Of a DNA stretch of 64,000 nt, positions 52,535-61,475 are shown piece by piece. The first letter of the stretch is position 1, and each line of letters starts with the position of its first letter. A program made the position numbers and the translations under genes. This stretch comes from Rhizobium ecuadorense (GTDB lineage Bacteria; Pseudomonadota; Alphaproteobacteria; Rhizobiales; Rhizobiaceae), in assembly GCF_001187535.1 (NCBI RefSeq), contig NZ_LFIO01000947.1:1-64000 (forward strand), given 5' to 3'. The notes beneath the pieces were generated by a model, which saw only the letters and a list, made by a program, of their open reading frames with translations, had not been told where the DNA came from and did not search any database.

Positions 52535-53068
52535 CTACGTGAACCTTCCCGCCCGCATCGACAGCTGCTTTAATGCGTTTTGCTGGATGATGATATTTTG
52601 ATCCGTGCTTAACGCCATCAAGAAGGCCTGCGCCCGGGGGTCGGCGATCGCGCCGAGTGCCCAAATAGCTTTGACGGCAAGCGCTCGGGCGTCGTCAAAC
52701 TCCAAATAGCTCGGGACCCAATGGGTGACTTCGTAAAGGGCCTCGACGGCTTCCGGTGCTTTCAGATCGGCCAGAGCAGAGACAACATCCTCATGCTTGA
52801 AATGCCAGCCCTCCTGTAGCAACTGCAAAAGGAGATCCAGACTCTCATTGGTAAAGCCGAAGCTGAAGCCAACGATCAATGCGCATTCCACGTCATCTGC
52901 AATCTTCGATTCGATCGCCTCGGCTAAGAGTTCCTTTGCTAGAACCTTCCCGTCTCCCCCGTCCCGAAATCGCCCGAGGAACGCCTGTTTCGAAATCGCT
53001 TCCCTGGCGAATCTGGTGTAAGGCAGCGCAACGAGCTCCATGATCAGTTCACGCTCATCTTCTGTCAT
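52535..53068 (-). CDS. HEAT-repeat-like protein in the immunity row
   Basis: A 177-aa all-helical protein with repeat-like helix pairs, for example VVSALADLKAPEAVEALYEV and AVKAIWALGAIADPRAQAFL. It is not closely similar to the two HEAT-like paralogues nearby. Its ATG overlaps the stop of the gene at 53065-53754 (ATGA), so translation is coupled. GGGTGGCG stands before the ATG. Helical-repeat immunity proteins are a known class; this assignment is inference. Confidence 0.65.
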   Translation of the reverse strand: MTEDERELIMELVALPYTRFAREAISKQAFLGRFRDGGDGKVLAKELLAEAIESKIADDVECALIVGFSFGFTNESLDLLLQLLQEGWHFKHEDVVSALADLKAPEAVEALYEVTHWVPSYLEFDDARALAVKAIWALGAIADPRAQAFLMALSTDQNIIIQQNALKQLSMRAGRFT

Positions 53069-53754
53069 TTCGCCACCCCACGACTTATCTCAAGGTGGCG
53101 AATTACTTTTTCCAGATATTCATGAACGTTAACGCTTCTGTTGAGTCCCGATTTGATGTTTACATTTTCATATTGCGCGAGATTACCCCGCATATCAGAT
53201 GGACTTATGCCGATCTTTGATGCGACAAAGACATATTCAGCTGCTCTTGCCGCGCCATGCGACCAATCCCATGGCATCCAATCGGGGTTGCCGATCAGTA
53301 AATCGCAATACTCCTCTATCGTGCTGACCGATCCTGCTTTTTCGCCGGTGAACCTCAGGATATCGGATCGGGCTTTGTCGAGCATCAGCAACAGGTTCTG
53401 ATTGTAGTCGCTCAGCTGTAACGAGCTGCGCACCCCCCATGAATAATATTGCCCGAGCTGGCATCTCACATTGAATGGCCAATTCGCCTGACTTTCGGAT
53501 CCGAAAAACGCCCCACTATAAAGCTTCAAACACTCTTCAGAAAATTTCAGGGCATCCGAGTTTCGCAGCCCGAAATCGCATGCGAAGTTGTTGATCGGCC
53601 TGCCGAACAGGTTCCATTCAACAAGCTTCTGGATCTCACAGTCACCCTTCCGACCGTACAAGAGGCCGCTGATCTTCATGAAATCAATGTCGGCCATTGT
53701 TTTATCCAGCTCAGATTTGACCTTCCTGAGTGGCATTTCAGCATCCTGAATCAT
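53065..53754 (-). CDS. Hypothetical protein in the immunity row
   Basis: Not recognised. 229 aa, mostly helical, with no signal or membrane segment; the central part is Trp/Tyr-rich (PFNVRCQLGQYYSWGVRSSL; WMPWDWSHGAARAAEY). The gene is AT-rich compared with the flanks. Start is ATG 53754, or ATG 53736 which has AGGA 8 bases upstream. Coupled to the HEAT-like gene by a 4-base overlap. The 239 bases to 53993 contain only a short open frame without support. Confidence 0.55.
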   Translation of the reverse strand: MIQDAEMPLRKVKSELDKTMADIDFMKISGLLYGRKGDCEIQKLVEWNLFGRPINNFACDFGLRNSDALKFSEECLKLYSGAFFGSESQANWPFNVRCQLGQYYSWGVRSSLQLSDYNQNLLLMLDKARSDILRFTGEKAGSVSTIEEYCDLLIGNPDWMPWDWSHGAARAAEYVFVASKIGISPSDMRGNLAQYENVNIKSGLNRSVNVHEYLEKVIRHLEISRGVAK

Positions 53755-53993
53755 CTGGAAATCTCTTCGAATGACATGCTGGCTTTGGTCACAAGGGTGC
53801 GAAGAACGGCGCTCGTAAAATCCTAATTTCTCATCTTCGAAATTGCCCCTCGCTTTGAGCTATTCTGCCTGCGATGACGGTCCAACGTTGGGGGTGGATC
53901 AGAAACTGCGGAGCCGGCAATTGCTGCCGGGTGAGATTTCTTGGCAGATCGATGAGTTGCATCTCGGCACTATCGGCGCAGAGCATCCTCAGA

Positions 53994-54467
53994 TCATTTC
54001 CTGATCCCGGATACCCCGCCCCCGACATTTTTTAAAGATTCAAGCCACTTATTGGGCTTCGCGTCAAAATGATCCCTGAGACGATCGATAACATGGTTCC
54101 CGCTCCACACGGCGGCTGGTTCCATCAGTGCGGCGTCACTAATTGTGATAGGTACCTCGACGCCGTCCCGGTATGCTTTTACCGCGCCAGAAATGACATC
54201 AGTCTTTACGAAAGCTATATCTTCCCAATCCGGATTTGGCTCGAAGACACCCATGCTTCGCCAGCCAGTTCCGCGGAACGCGCTATCCATGACCCAGCAT
54301 CTGAAGGCAAGCGACATGTCGGTGTTTGGTTGGGGTGCAATTTCGCCCCCTGAAATCACGTCGAAAAAAACGACCAAGGGATGTTTTAAAGCCATTGCAA
54401 CGGTGTAACGACCATCGCCGAGATCGATCTCAAACAGCTCTCCGCGTCGCGGGGCCTTCCGCGCCAT
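53994..54467 (-). CDS. Imm26-like immunity protein, second copy
   Basis: A 157-aa protein with an Imm26-type start (RRGELFEIDLGDGRYTVAMA), then HPLVVFFDVISGG and a C-terminal part with DRLRDHFDAKPNKW. It is only distantly like the gene at 50563-51024. ATG 54467 is chosen because GGAGAG lies 4 bases upstream; the open frame continues 27 codons without family similarity. It is the first gene of the minus-strand row. The bases 54468-54743 separate it from the divergent regulator and must hold both promoters. Confidence 0.7.
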   Translation of the reverse strand: MARKAPRRGELFEIDLGDGRYTVAMALKHPLVVFFDVISGGEIAPQPNTDMSLAFRCWVMDSAFRGTGWRSMGVFEPNPDWEDIAFVKTDVISGAVKAYRDGVEVPITISDAALMEPAAVWSGNHVIDRLRDHFDAKPNKWLESLKNVGGGVSGIRK

Positions 54468-54691
54468 TTTACTCTCCAAATTCTGTCTCGATTCGCTCGG
54501 TAGTACTTTCTCACGGTTTTTTCCGCGAAATACAATTTTCCATGGCACCGCCGCAGACCAATCAGTCTATTGCTCAGCAGAACCCAAATGCCAGAGCTGG
54601 CATTTCCCGCTCGAGAGTGTGGCCTCGGGAGTCATACCCGCGAGGCCGGAACCACGCCGCCTCATTCCATCAATTGTTTAAACACCCCACT

Positions 54692-54720
54692 TGATGTATC
54701 ACAATTTCCGATATACATCA
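54692..54720. promoter_or_regulatory. Candidate operator upstream of the ArsR-type regulator
   Basis: TGATGTAT (54692-54699) and ATACATCA (54713-54720) are perfect 8-bp inverted copies, and between them is ATTTCCGATAT. The same 11-base core occurs inverted at 55678-55688, just after the regulator gene, and related TTCCTGATA sites occur at 55820 and 55854 before the arabinofuranosidase gene. The likely protein is the regulator itself. Confidence 0.5.
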
Positions 54721-54743
54721 TTCCCTCGGGAATTCTTGGGGGG

Positions 54744-55670
54744 ATGATGGAACGTTCGTTTTTGACGATCGCCGCCGGCGAAAATAATGAGGCGATCCGG
54801 GCGCTTTCGGCGCCGGCGCGGGTCGAGATGCTGAAGCTGCTCTGCGCCAAAGGGCCGATGAATATCAATGATATCGCCCAGGCGCTTTCCCTGCCGCAAT
54901 CGACTGTAGCGACCGGCATCCAGATCCTGGAAGAGGCCGGCCTCGTCGAATCCCGGCTGGCGAAGGCGCGGAAGGGGAACCAGAAGATCTGCTCGGCGGT
55001 CTATAGCGAAATCCTGATCAGCTTCGAGGAGAGCGCCGCCCAGCGGGCCAATAATATCATCGAAGTCGAGATGCCGGTGGGGCTCTATACCAGTTGCGAT
55101 GTGCATGCGCCGTGCGGCCTCTGCTCCAGCGAAAGCGTCATCGGTCCTCTCGATGTGCCCGATTATTTCCTTGATCCGCAGCGCATGCAGGCCGGGCTCG
55201 TCTGGTTCGGCCGGGGTTATGTCGAATATAAATTCCCCAACAATGCCAAGGTGTTGAACAAGGATATCCGCGCCATCGAATTCTCCTTGGAATTGTCGTC
55301 GGAAGTGCCCGGCACCAATGCGGACTGGCCCTCCGACATCACGCTCTGGGTCAACGGCATGGCGATCGGCACCTGGACCTCTCCAGGCGATTACGGCGAC
55401 AAGCGCGGCGCCTTCACACCGGCCTGGTGGAAGCTCGAGGGCTCGCAATATGGGATGATGAAGACCTGGCGCATCTCGACGCGCGGCACCTTCATCGATG
55501 GCCTCGCTGCATCGAATGTCACGCTCGGCGATCTGGCGCTCGGCCAGCACTCCTCCATCCGGTTGCGGGTCGGCATCGCCGAAAATGCCGGTCATACCGG
55601 CGGCGTCAATATTTTCGGCCGCGGCTTCGGAAATCATGGACGCGACATCATCATGCGGCTGCATGTGTGA
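54744..55670 (+). CDS. ArsR-type regulator fused to a large C-terminal domain
   Basis: A 308-aa transcriptional regulator. The N-terminal ArsR-like winged helix (about 15-80) reads IRALSAPARVEMLKLLCAKG and IAQALSLPQSTVATGIQILE. After a Cys-rich linker (SCDVHAPCGLCSSE) comes a large domain with beta-rich pattern and tryptophans (WKLEGSQYGM, WVNGMAIGTWTSPGDYG) that looks like a carbohydrate-binding fold. Typical ArsR proteins end near 110 aa, so the extra domain is unusual. It sits before the GH51 gene and probably controls it. ATG 54744 follows a GGGGGG run; 54747 is also possible. Confidence 0.75.
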   Translation: MMERSFLTIAAGENNEAIRALSAPARVEMLKLLCAKGPMNINDIAQALSLPQSTVATGIQILEEAGLVESRLAKARKGNQKICSAVYSEILISFEESAAQRANNIIEVEMPVGLYTSCDVHAPCGLCSSESVIGPLDVPDYFLDPQRMQAGLVWFGRGYVEYKFPNNAKVLNKDIRAIEFSLELSSEVPGTNADWPSDITLWVNGMAIGTWTSPGDYGDKRGAFTPAWWKLEGSQYGMMKTWRISTRGTFIDGLAASNVTLGDLALGQHSSIRLRVGIAENAGHTGGVNIFGRGFGNHGRDIIMRLHV

Positions 55671-55677
55671 GCAATCA

Positions 55678-55865
55678 ATATCGGAAATACTGATTTAAAA
55701 ATAGCGCTACCTTCCGGATTTTACGGCCGCAAAATCGAGACAAAATATTGTAATACAACGATTTTTTTCGAAATCCAAATTAGTATGACAAAAGATGCGA
55801 GTTGGTTGACAGAACGACATTCCTGATATCAAGTTAGAGGCAAGAAAACAAAATTCCTGATACAT
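55678..55865. promoter_or_regulatory. AT-rich promoter region of the GH51 gene with repeated TTCC-type motifs
   Basis: The 210 bases before the GH51 gene are strikingly AT-rich. They hold ATATCGGAAAT (55678-55688, inverted form of the core at the regulator operator), TTCCTGATATC (55820-55830) and TTCCTGATACAT (55854-55865). No open frame is convincing. I read it as the controlled promoter of the arabinoside operon. Confidence 0.4.
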
Positions 55866-55880
55866 AAACGGGAGGATCCG

Positions 55881-57389
55881 TTGAAGACGAATGTCGTTGC
55901 CCACCGCGATTTCCGCATCGCGACCATTGACGCCAGGCTCTACAGCTCATTTCTCGAGCATCTCGGCAGAGCGATCTACGGCGGCATCTACGAGCCCGGA
56001 CATCCAACAGCCGACGAGGACGGTTTCCGCCGTGACGTGCTCGATCTCGTCCGGGATCTTGACACGCCCTATTGCCGCTATCCCGGCGGCAATTTCGTCT
56101 CGGCCTATAATTGGGAAGATGGCGTCGGCCCCCGTTCGGAGCGCCCTGTTCGTCTCGACCTTGCCTGGCGCACCCGCGAAGCCAATCAGATCGGCGTCAA
56201 CGAATTTGTCGACTGGTGCAAGAAGGCCAATACCAAGCCGATGCTTGCGGTCAATCTGGGGTCCCGCGGCCTGGATGCGGCCCGCAATTTCCTCGAATAT
56301 TGCAACCATCCCGGCGGCACTTATTATTCCGATCTGCGCCGCAAACACGGCTGGGCCAATCCGCACGATGTCAAATTGTGGTGCCTCGGCAATGAGATGG
56401 ACGGCCCCTGGCAGGTCGGCCACAAGTCGGCCTATGAATATGGCCGGCTGGCGGACGAAACGGCCAAGGCCATGCGCGGCTTCGACAAGTCGCTGGAACT
56501 CGTGGTCTGCGGCTCGTCCAATTCCGACATGAAGACCTATCCCGATTGGGAGGCTCAGGTGCTTGAGCAGTGCTATGACAGCGCCGACCATATCTCGCTG
56601 CATATGTATTTTGCCAACCGCGAGAAGAATACGCTGAACTATCTCGCCCGGGCGACGAAGCTCGACCGCTACATCACCACGATCGGCGGCGTGATCGACT
56701 ATATCAAGGCGAAAAAGCGCTCGAAGAAGACGATCGGCATTTCCTTCGATGAATGGAACGTCTGGTACCATTCCAACCAGCAGGACAAGGAAATCCTGGC
56801 GCGTGACGAATGGCCGGATGCGCCGCATCTGCTCGAGGACGTCTATAATTTCGAGGACGTGCTGCAGGTCGGCGGCATCCTGAACACCTTCATCCGCCGT
56901 TCCGACCGGGTGCGCATCGCCTGCATTGCCCAGCTCGTCAACGTCATTGCCCCGATTATGACCGATGATGGCGGGGCCGCCTGGCGCCAGACGATCTATT
57001 ACCCCTTCTACTACGCCTCCCGCTATGGCCGCGGCGCAGCGCTGCAGCTGGTCGTCGATGGCCCGAGCTATGACAGTGACGAGGAAAACGACGTTCCCTA
57101 TCTCGACGTCTCGGCGGTCCATTCCGAAGACGGCAGGAGCCTGACCTTCTTTGCCGTCAACCGCCATCCGAACACGGCACTCGATCTCGATGTGCGGCTG
57201 GAAGGCTTCGGATCCGCCCGGGTGATCGAGCAGGTGGAGATGACCCACAGCGATCTCGAAGCCGTCAACACGGCTCAGCGGCAGGACACGGTCGCGCCGG
57301 TCAATGTCGAGAGCGCCAAGATCGAGGATGGACGGTTGCGGGCGGCGCTGAAGCCGCTGTCCTACAACGTCATTCGGCTGTCGGTGTGA
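55881..57389 (+). CDS. Alpha-N-arabinofuranosidase, GH51
   Basis: A 502-aa cytosolic glycoside hydrolase family 51 enzyme releasing L-arabinofuranose from arabino-oligosaccharides. The TIM barrel carries acid/base E172 in CLGNEMDGPW and nucleophile E291 in SFDEWNVWY; the start DARLYSSFLEHLGRAIYGGI is a GH51 hallmark. The start is TTG at 55881 with GGAGG 6 bases upstream; no ATG fits the frame start. No signal peptide, so it works on imported sugar. It precedes the ABC importer genes by about 190 bases. Confidence 0.92.
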   Translation: MKTNVVAHRDFRIATIDARLYSSFLEHLGRAIYGGIYEPGHPTADEDGFRRDVLDLVRDLDTPYCRYPGGNFVSAYNWEDGVGPRSERPVRLDLAWRTREANQIGVNEFVDWCKKANTKPMLAVNLGSRGLDAARNFLEYCNHPGGTYYSDLRRKHGWANPHDVKLWCLGNEMDGPWQVGHKSAYEYGRLADETAKAMRGFDKSLELVVCGSSNSDMKTYPDWEAQVLEQCYDSADHISLHMYFANREKNTLNYLARATKLDRYITTIGGVIDYIKAKKRSKKTIGISFDEWNVWYHSNQQDKEILARDEWPDAPHLLEDVYNFEDVLQVGGILNTFIRRSDRVRIACIAQLVNVIAPIMTDDGGAAWRQTIYYPFYYASRYGRGAALQLVVDGPSYDSDEENDVPYLDVSAVHSEDGRSLTFFAVNRHPNTALDLDVRLEGFGSARVIEQVEMTHSDLEAVNTAQRQDTVAPVNVESAKIEDGRLRAALKPLSYNVIRLSV

Positions 57390-57581
57390 CAGCCGCCGCC
57401 GGGTAAGGCCGATTGGCCCCGGCTTAAGAGATTCGGCTCGACTGCGAGGAGGCAGGCGGGCCGGAGGGATGGTTCGCTGGAGCTCTGGACCTGACGTCCC
57501 GAGCCTTAGCAAACCGACAACCGCGACGTGCCCATGCGTGCCTTTGCGGCCGCCGTATCGTCGCTTTCTAGGGAGGAGTTC

Positions 57582-59486
57582 ATGCAACAGTGGAAGAGGC
57601 TCGCATTTGGCGTCGCGCTGGCCGCACTCGGCCTGACGGCGGCGGCCAAGGCCGATGACTATACCTCCTTGCCGCGCAAGGAGACGCTCATCGTCGAAAA
57701 TCCGGAAGGGACGATCAAAAATCCCGGCTGGTTCAACATCTGGGTCAATGGCGGCGGCGGGGTTTCCACCGGTCTGCAGCAGCTGACCATGGATACGCTC
57801 TGGTATATCGACCCCGAACAGGGGCTTGGCGGCGCGGCCTGGGACAATTCGCTCGCCGCCGACAAGCCGCAATATAATGCCGACTTCACCGAGATGACCG
57901 TGAAACTGCGCAAGGGGCTCTTCTGGAGCGACGGCGTCGAATTCACGGCCGACGACGTGGTCTATACCGTCAAGACGCAGATGGATCATCCCGGCATGAT
58001 CTGGAGCGCTGCCTTCACGGTGCAGGTAGCAAGTGTCGAGGCGACCGATCCTCAGACCGTGGTGTTCAAGCTGAAGAAGCCGAATTCGCGCTTCCACGCC
58101 ATCTTCACCGTGCGCTGGAACGGCGCCTGGATCATGCCGAAGCATGTATTCGAAAAGGTGGAGGATCCGCTTCGCTATGATTTCGCCAATCCCGTCTCGC
58201 TCGGCGCCTATAAGCTGAAGGCCTATGACCCGCAGGGCAAATGGTATACCTGGGAGAAGCGCGACGACTGGCAGCGGACCTCGCTTGCCCGCTTCGGCGA
58301 GCCGGCGCCGAAATATGTCACCTATACCGATCCGGGCCCGCCGGATAAGCGGACGATCGCCCAGCTCGAGCACAATCTCGATATCATTCACGACAACACG
58401 CCGGAGGGCATGTTCACCCTCAAGGAGAAGTCGAAGACCATCGACACCTGGTTCCCGGGCTTCCCCTTCGCCCACCCGGACCCGACGCTGCCGGCCCTGA
58501 TCTTCAACACCCAGGATGCGCCGTTCGACAATGCCGATGTGCGCTGGGCGCTTGCCCTGCTGATCGACATCAAGGCCGTCGACATGGCGAGCTACCGCGG
58601 GGCAGCGACGCTGTCTGCGCTCGGCGTGCCGCCGACGGCAAGCGCCATGAAAGACTATCAGGCGCCGATGCAGGATTGGCTCAAGGATTTCGAGGTCGAT
58701 ACCGGCAAACGCAAGATCAAGCCCTATGATCCGACGGTCGGCCAGCAGATCGCCGACCTCCTGCGCAAGCAGCCGAAATTCAAGGACCAGATTCCGACTG
58801 ACCCGCAGGCGATCAGCGACGCCTTCGGCTATGGTTGGTGGAAGCCGGATCCGAAAGCAGCTGCCGAACTGCTGGAAAAGGCTGGCTTCAAGAAGAGTGG
58901 CGGCAAGTGGATGACCCCGGATGGCCAGCCGTTCCGGATCCGGATGACGGTGGAAGGCGACACGCGCTCCGTCTTCACCCGCGCCGGCACGCTGATTGCC
59001 CAGCAATGGGCCGCCTTCGGCATCGACGCCAAGGCGGTGCCCACCGAGAAACTGTGGCAGGTGGCGCTGCAGCCCGGCGATTTCCAGGTGGCGATCGCCT
59101 GGAGCGTCGAAACCTGGGGCGGCGATCCCGACCTCTCCTTCTTCCTCGACAGCTGGCACTCGCAGTTCGTGGCCAAGAAGGGTGATAATCAGCCGCCGCG
59201 CAACTGGCAGCGCTGGTCCAATCCGGAGCTCGACAAGATCATCGAGAGCATCCGCGGCATCAGCGCCGACGATCCGAAGGGCATCGAGCTCGGCAAGGAT
59301 TATCTGAAGCTCGTCGCCCGCGAAATGCCGTCGATCCCGCTGATGTCCTATAACGTCTTCACCTCGATGGATACGACCTATTGGACCGGCTATCCGACGA
59401 TCAAGGACCCCTATACCGACCCGGTGCCGAACTGGGCGAATTCCCGGCTGATGATGGTCAAGCTGAAGCCGGCTCAACCGAAATAA
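57582..59486 (+). CDS. Oligopeptide-type ABC transporter substrate-binding protein, probably for arabino-oligosaccharides
   Basis: A 634-aa periplasmic binding protein of family 5 (Opp/Dpp type). A signal peptide (cut after KADD region, about residue 24) is followed by LRKGLFWSDGVEFTADDVVYT, VSLGAYKLKAYDPQGKW, and NADVRWALALLID, family-5 signatures. Related proteins bind oligosaccharides or peptides; the GH51 neighbour suggests sugar. ATG 57582 is taken because GGAGGAG lies 3 bases upstream; 18 more codons are open. Two hairpins follow before the permease gene. Confidence 0.88.
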   Translation: MQQWKRLAFGVALAALGLTAAAKADDYTSLPRKETLIVENPEGTIKNPGWFNIWVNGGGGVSTGLQQLTMDTLWYIDPEQGLGGAAWDNSLAADKPQYNADFTEMTVKLRKGLFWSDGVEFTADDVVYTVKTQMDHPGMIWSAAFTVQVASVEATDPQTVVFKLKKPNSRFHAIFTVRWNGAWIMPKHVFEKVEDPLRYDFANPVSLGAYKLKAYDPQGKWYTWEKRDDWQRTSLARFGEPAPKYVTYTDPGPPDKRTIAQLEHNLDIIHDNTPEGMFTLKEKSKTIDTWFPGFPFAHPDPTLPALIFNTQDAPFDNADVRWALALLIDIKAVDMASYRGAATLSALGVPPTASAMKDYQAPMQDWLKDFEVDTGKRKIKPYDPTVGQQIADLLRKQPKFKDQIPTDPQAISDAFGYGWWKPDPKAAAELLEKAGFKKSGGKWMTPDGQPFRIRMTVEGDTRSVFTRAGTLIAQQWAAFGIDAKAVPTEKLWQVALQPGDFQVAIAWSVETWGGDPDLSFFLDSWHSQFVAKKGDNQPPRNWQRWSNPELDKIIESIRGISADDPKGIELGKDYLKLVAREMPSIPLMSYNVFTSMDTTYWTGYPTIKDPYTDPVPNWANSRLMMVKLKPAQPK

Positions 59487-59496
59487 TCCTCCCAAC

Positions 59497-59549
59497 GCCG
59501 GCGCTTTAGCCACGCGCCGGCCCCTTATCGGCGGGCTCTGCCCGCCGAT
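59497..59549 (+). promoter_or_regulatory. Two tandem hairpins between binding protein and permease
   Basis: Stem 1: GCCGGCGC (59497-59504) with GCGCCGGC (59514-59521). Stem 2: ATCGGCGGGC (59527-59536) with GCCCGCCGAT (59540-59549), loop TCT; both perfect. No T-run follows, so they look like mRNA stabilisers or a partial terminator that would keep the binding protein in excess over the membrane parts, a common arrangement. Confidence 0.6.
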
Positions 59550-59608
59550 CCTTTCCCGTCGATGCCGTCCAATCGATGAAAGGAAAACCAGAGAGGAACC
59601 ACTGCCTT

Positions 59609-60613
59609 ATGACGCCCTATCTGATCTTTGTGCTGAAGCGGTTCGGTCAGTTTCTGCTTGTCGTCTTTCTTGGCGTCAGCATCACCTTCTTCGTCACCCA
59701 CCTGACCCCGATCGATCCGGTCGAAGAAAGCATAGGCGCCATCACCCAGATGGGGCAGTCCGATCCGAATGCGATCGAACTGATGCGCCAGTCGCTGCGC
59801 GAGCTTTACGGCATGGAGGGCTCGATCTGGCAGCAATATGTGCATTTCTGGCTGCGGCTTGCGACCGGCGATCTCGGCCCCTCGCTGTCGGCCTTTCCGA
59901 CGCCCGTTTCCACGATCATTCTGCGGTCCCTGCCCTGGACGATCGGGCTGATGACGGTCTCCACGCTGATCACCTTCGTGCTCGGAAACGCGCTCGGCGC
60001 GCTCGCCGGCTATTACCGGAAGAACATGGTGCTGAAGGCGGTCAGCCTCGTCTGCATCGCCCTGCTTCCCATTCCCTATTATATCCTGGCCTTCGTGCTG
60101 CTCATCGTCTTCGGCTATCTCTGGCCGGTGCTGCCGATCAATGGCGGCTATGAGATGAACGCCAATCTGGATCTCTCCTTTGCGCTGGTGCTCGATATTC
60201 TCGAACATTCGATCCTGCCGGCCCTGTCGCTGATCCTGGTGGGCGCCGGCAGCTGGCTGATCGGCATGCGCGCGCTGGTGTCCAACATCATCACCGATGA
60301 CTACGTCGTCTTCGCCGAGCTCGGCGGCGTACCGAAGCGGAAAATTCTCCGCTCCTATATCGCCCGCAACGCCATGGTGCCGCAATTCACCGGGCTTGCC
60401 ATGTCGCTCGGGGCGATCTTCAACGGCACCGTCATCACCGAAATCGTCTTCGGCTATCCCGGCATCGGCAACCTGCTGATTTCGGCGGTGCATGCCGGCG
60501 ACTACAGCCTGGTGCTCGGCCTCAGCGCCTTGTCGATCGTCGGCGTCGCCGCCGCCGTCTTCATCATCGACATTCTGAGCCCGCTGATCGACCCGCGCAT
60601 CAAGGTGGAATAG
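59609..60613 (+). CDS. Opp/Dpp-type ABC transporter permease
   Basis: A 334-aa inner membrane protein with about six hydrophobic segments and the N-terminal FVLKRFGQFLLVVFLGVSIT pattern of OppB-type permeases. The permease loop is in FAELGGVPKRKILRSYIARNA, followed by GYPGIGNLL. ATG 59609 is taken over 59576 because GAGAGGA lies upstream and the family starts there. Confidence 0.88.
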   Translation: MTPYLIFVLKRFGQFLLVVFLGVSITFFVTHLTPIDPVEESIGAITQMGQSDPNAIELMRQSLRELYGMEGSIWQQYVHFWLRLATGDLGPSLSAFPTPVSTIILRSLPWTIGLMTVSTLITFVLGNALGALAGYYRKNMVLKAVSLVCIALLPIPYYILAFVLLIVFGYLWPVLPINGGYEMNANLDLSFALVLDILEHSILPALSLILVGAGSWLIGMRALVSNIITDDYVVFAELGGVPKRKILRSYIARNAMVPQFTGLAMSLGAIFNGTVITEIVFGYPGIGNLLISAVHAGDYSLVLGLSALSIVGVAAAVFIIDILSPLIDPRIKVE

Positions 60614-60616
60614 GCC

Positions 60617-61474
60617 ATGTTTACCATCGTCCGCGACCTCGCACGCCAGAACCTGGAATTTCTCTGCGGCCTGCTGCTGTTTGCCGTCATCGTCGGGTTC
60701 ATCATCCTGTCCTATTTCTCGCCCTACGCCCCGACGGATATCTATCTGCTGCCGCCCGACATGCCACCCGACGGCGATTACTGGCTCGGCACGACATCGC
60801 GCGGCCAGGACGTTTTCTGGCAGCTGACGACTGCGCTCCGCAATACCTTGTATTTCGGCATCGGCGTCGCTTTTCTCTCGCGCATCATCTCGCTGGTCGT
60901 CGGCCTGGTCGCCGGTTATGCCGGCGGCGCGGTCGACCGGGTGCTGATGGCGATCAACGACAGCGTCATGGTCATCCCGCAATTTCCGCTGCTGATCCTT
61001 TTCTATTTCGTGCTGAAGGACAGCATGACCTGGACGGTGCTGATCGTCATCATGGCCTCGCTCGGCTGGTCCTACGATGCGCGGCTGATCCGCTCGGTGG
61101 CGATCGGCCTGAAGACCAGGCCGTTTACCACCCAGAGCGTCTATTCCGGCATGAGCATGCGCAAGATCCTGGTCGAGGAGCACCTGCCCTATGTGCTGCC
61201 GATCGTCTTTGCCACCACCATGAACAACATGATCTGGTCGATCGGCATGGAGATCACCCTTTCGGTGCTGGGGTTCACCGACATCGAGACGCCGACCATG
61301 GGCATGATGATCTACTGGGCCAATGCGCATTCGGCGCTGATATCGGGAATATGGTGGTGGGTAGCCGCCCCCGTCGCCGTCATCGTCATCCTCTTCCTGG
61401 CGCTCTTCCTGCTGTCGATGTCGATGAACGAATACAATGATCCGCGCAGCCGGCTGAACCGGATGGGAAGTTAG
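60617..61474 (+). CDS. Opp/Dpp-type ABC transporter permease, second subunit
   Basis: A 285-aa inner membrane protein with an N-terminal segment (NLEFLCGLLLFAVIVGFIIL), the phrase WLGTTSRGQDVFWQLTTALR typical of OppC-like subunits, and several further membrane helices. GGTGGAATAGG precedes the ATG, 3 bases after its partner. Confidence 0.88.
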   Translation: MFTIVRDLARQNLEFLCGLLLFAVIVGFIILSYFSPYAPTDIYLLPPDMPPDGDYWLGTTSRGQDVFWQLTTALRNTLYFGIGVAFLSRIISLVVGLVAGYAGGAVDRVLMAINDSVMVIPQFPLLILFYFVLKDSMTWTVLIVIMASLGWSYDARLIRSVAIGLKTRPFTTQSVYSGMSMRKILVEEHLPYVLPIVFATTMNNMIWSIGMEITLSVLGFTDIETPTMGMMIYWANAHSALISGIWWWVAAPVAVIVILFLALFLLSMSMNEYNDPRSRLNRMGS

Positions 61475-61475
61475 C

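Noticed and set aside
47335..54467. A toxin gene hidden among the immunity genes
   Set aside because: I read the gaps at 48064-48502, 49013-49243, 49925-50082, 50383-50562 and 53755-53993 on both strands. They hold only an IS3 remnant, a broken Imm8-like gene and short frames without toxin motifs.
55947..59513. A very long (1188-codon) open frame on the minus strand across GH51 and the binding protein gene
   Set aside because: It spans two real plus-strand genes with clear active sites; it has no family motifs and is an artefact of codon use in GC-rich DNA.
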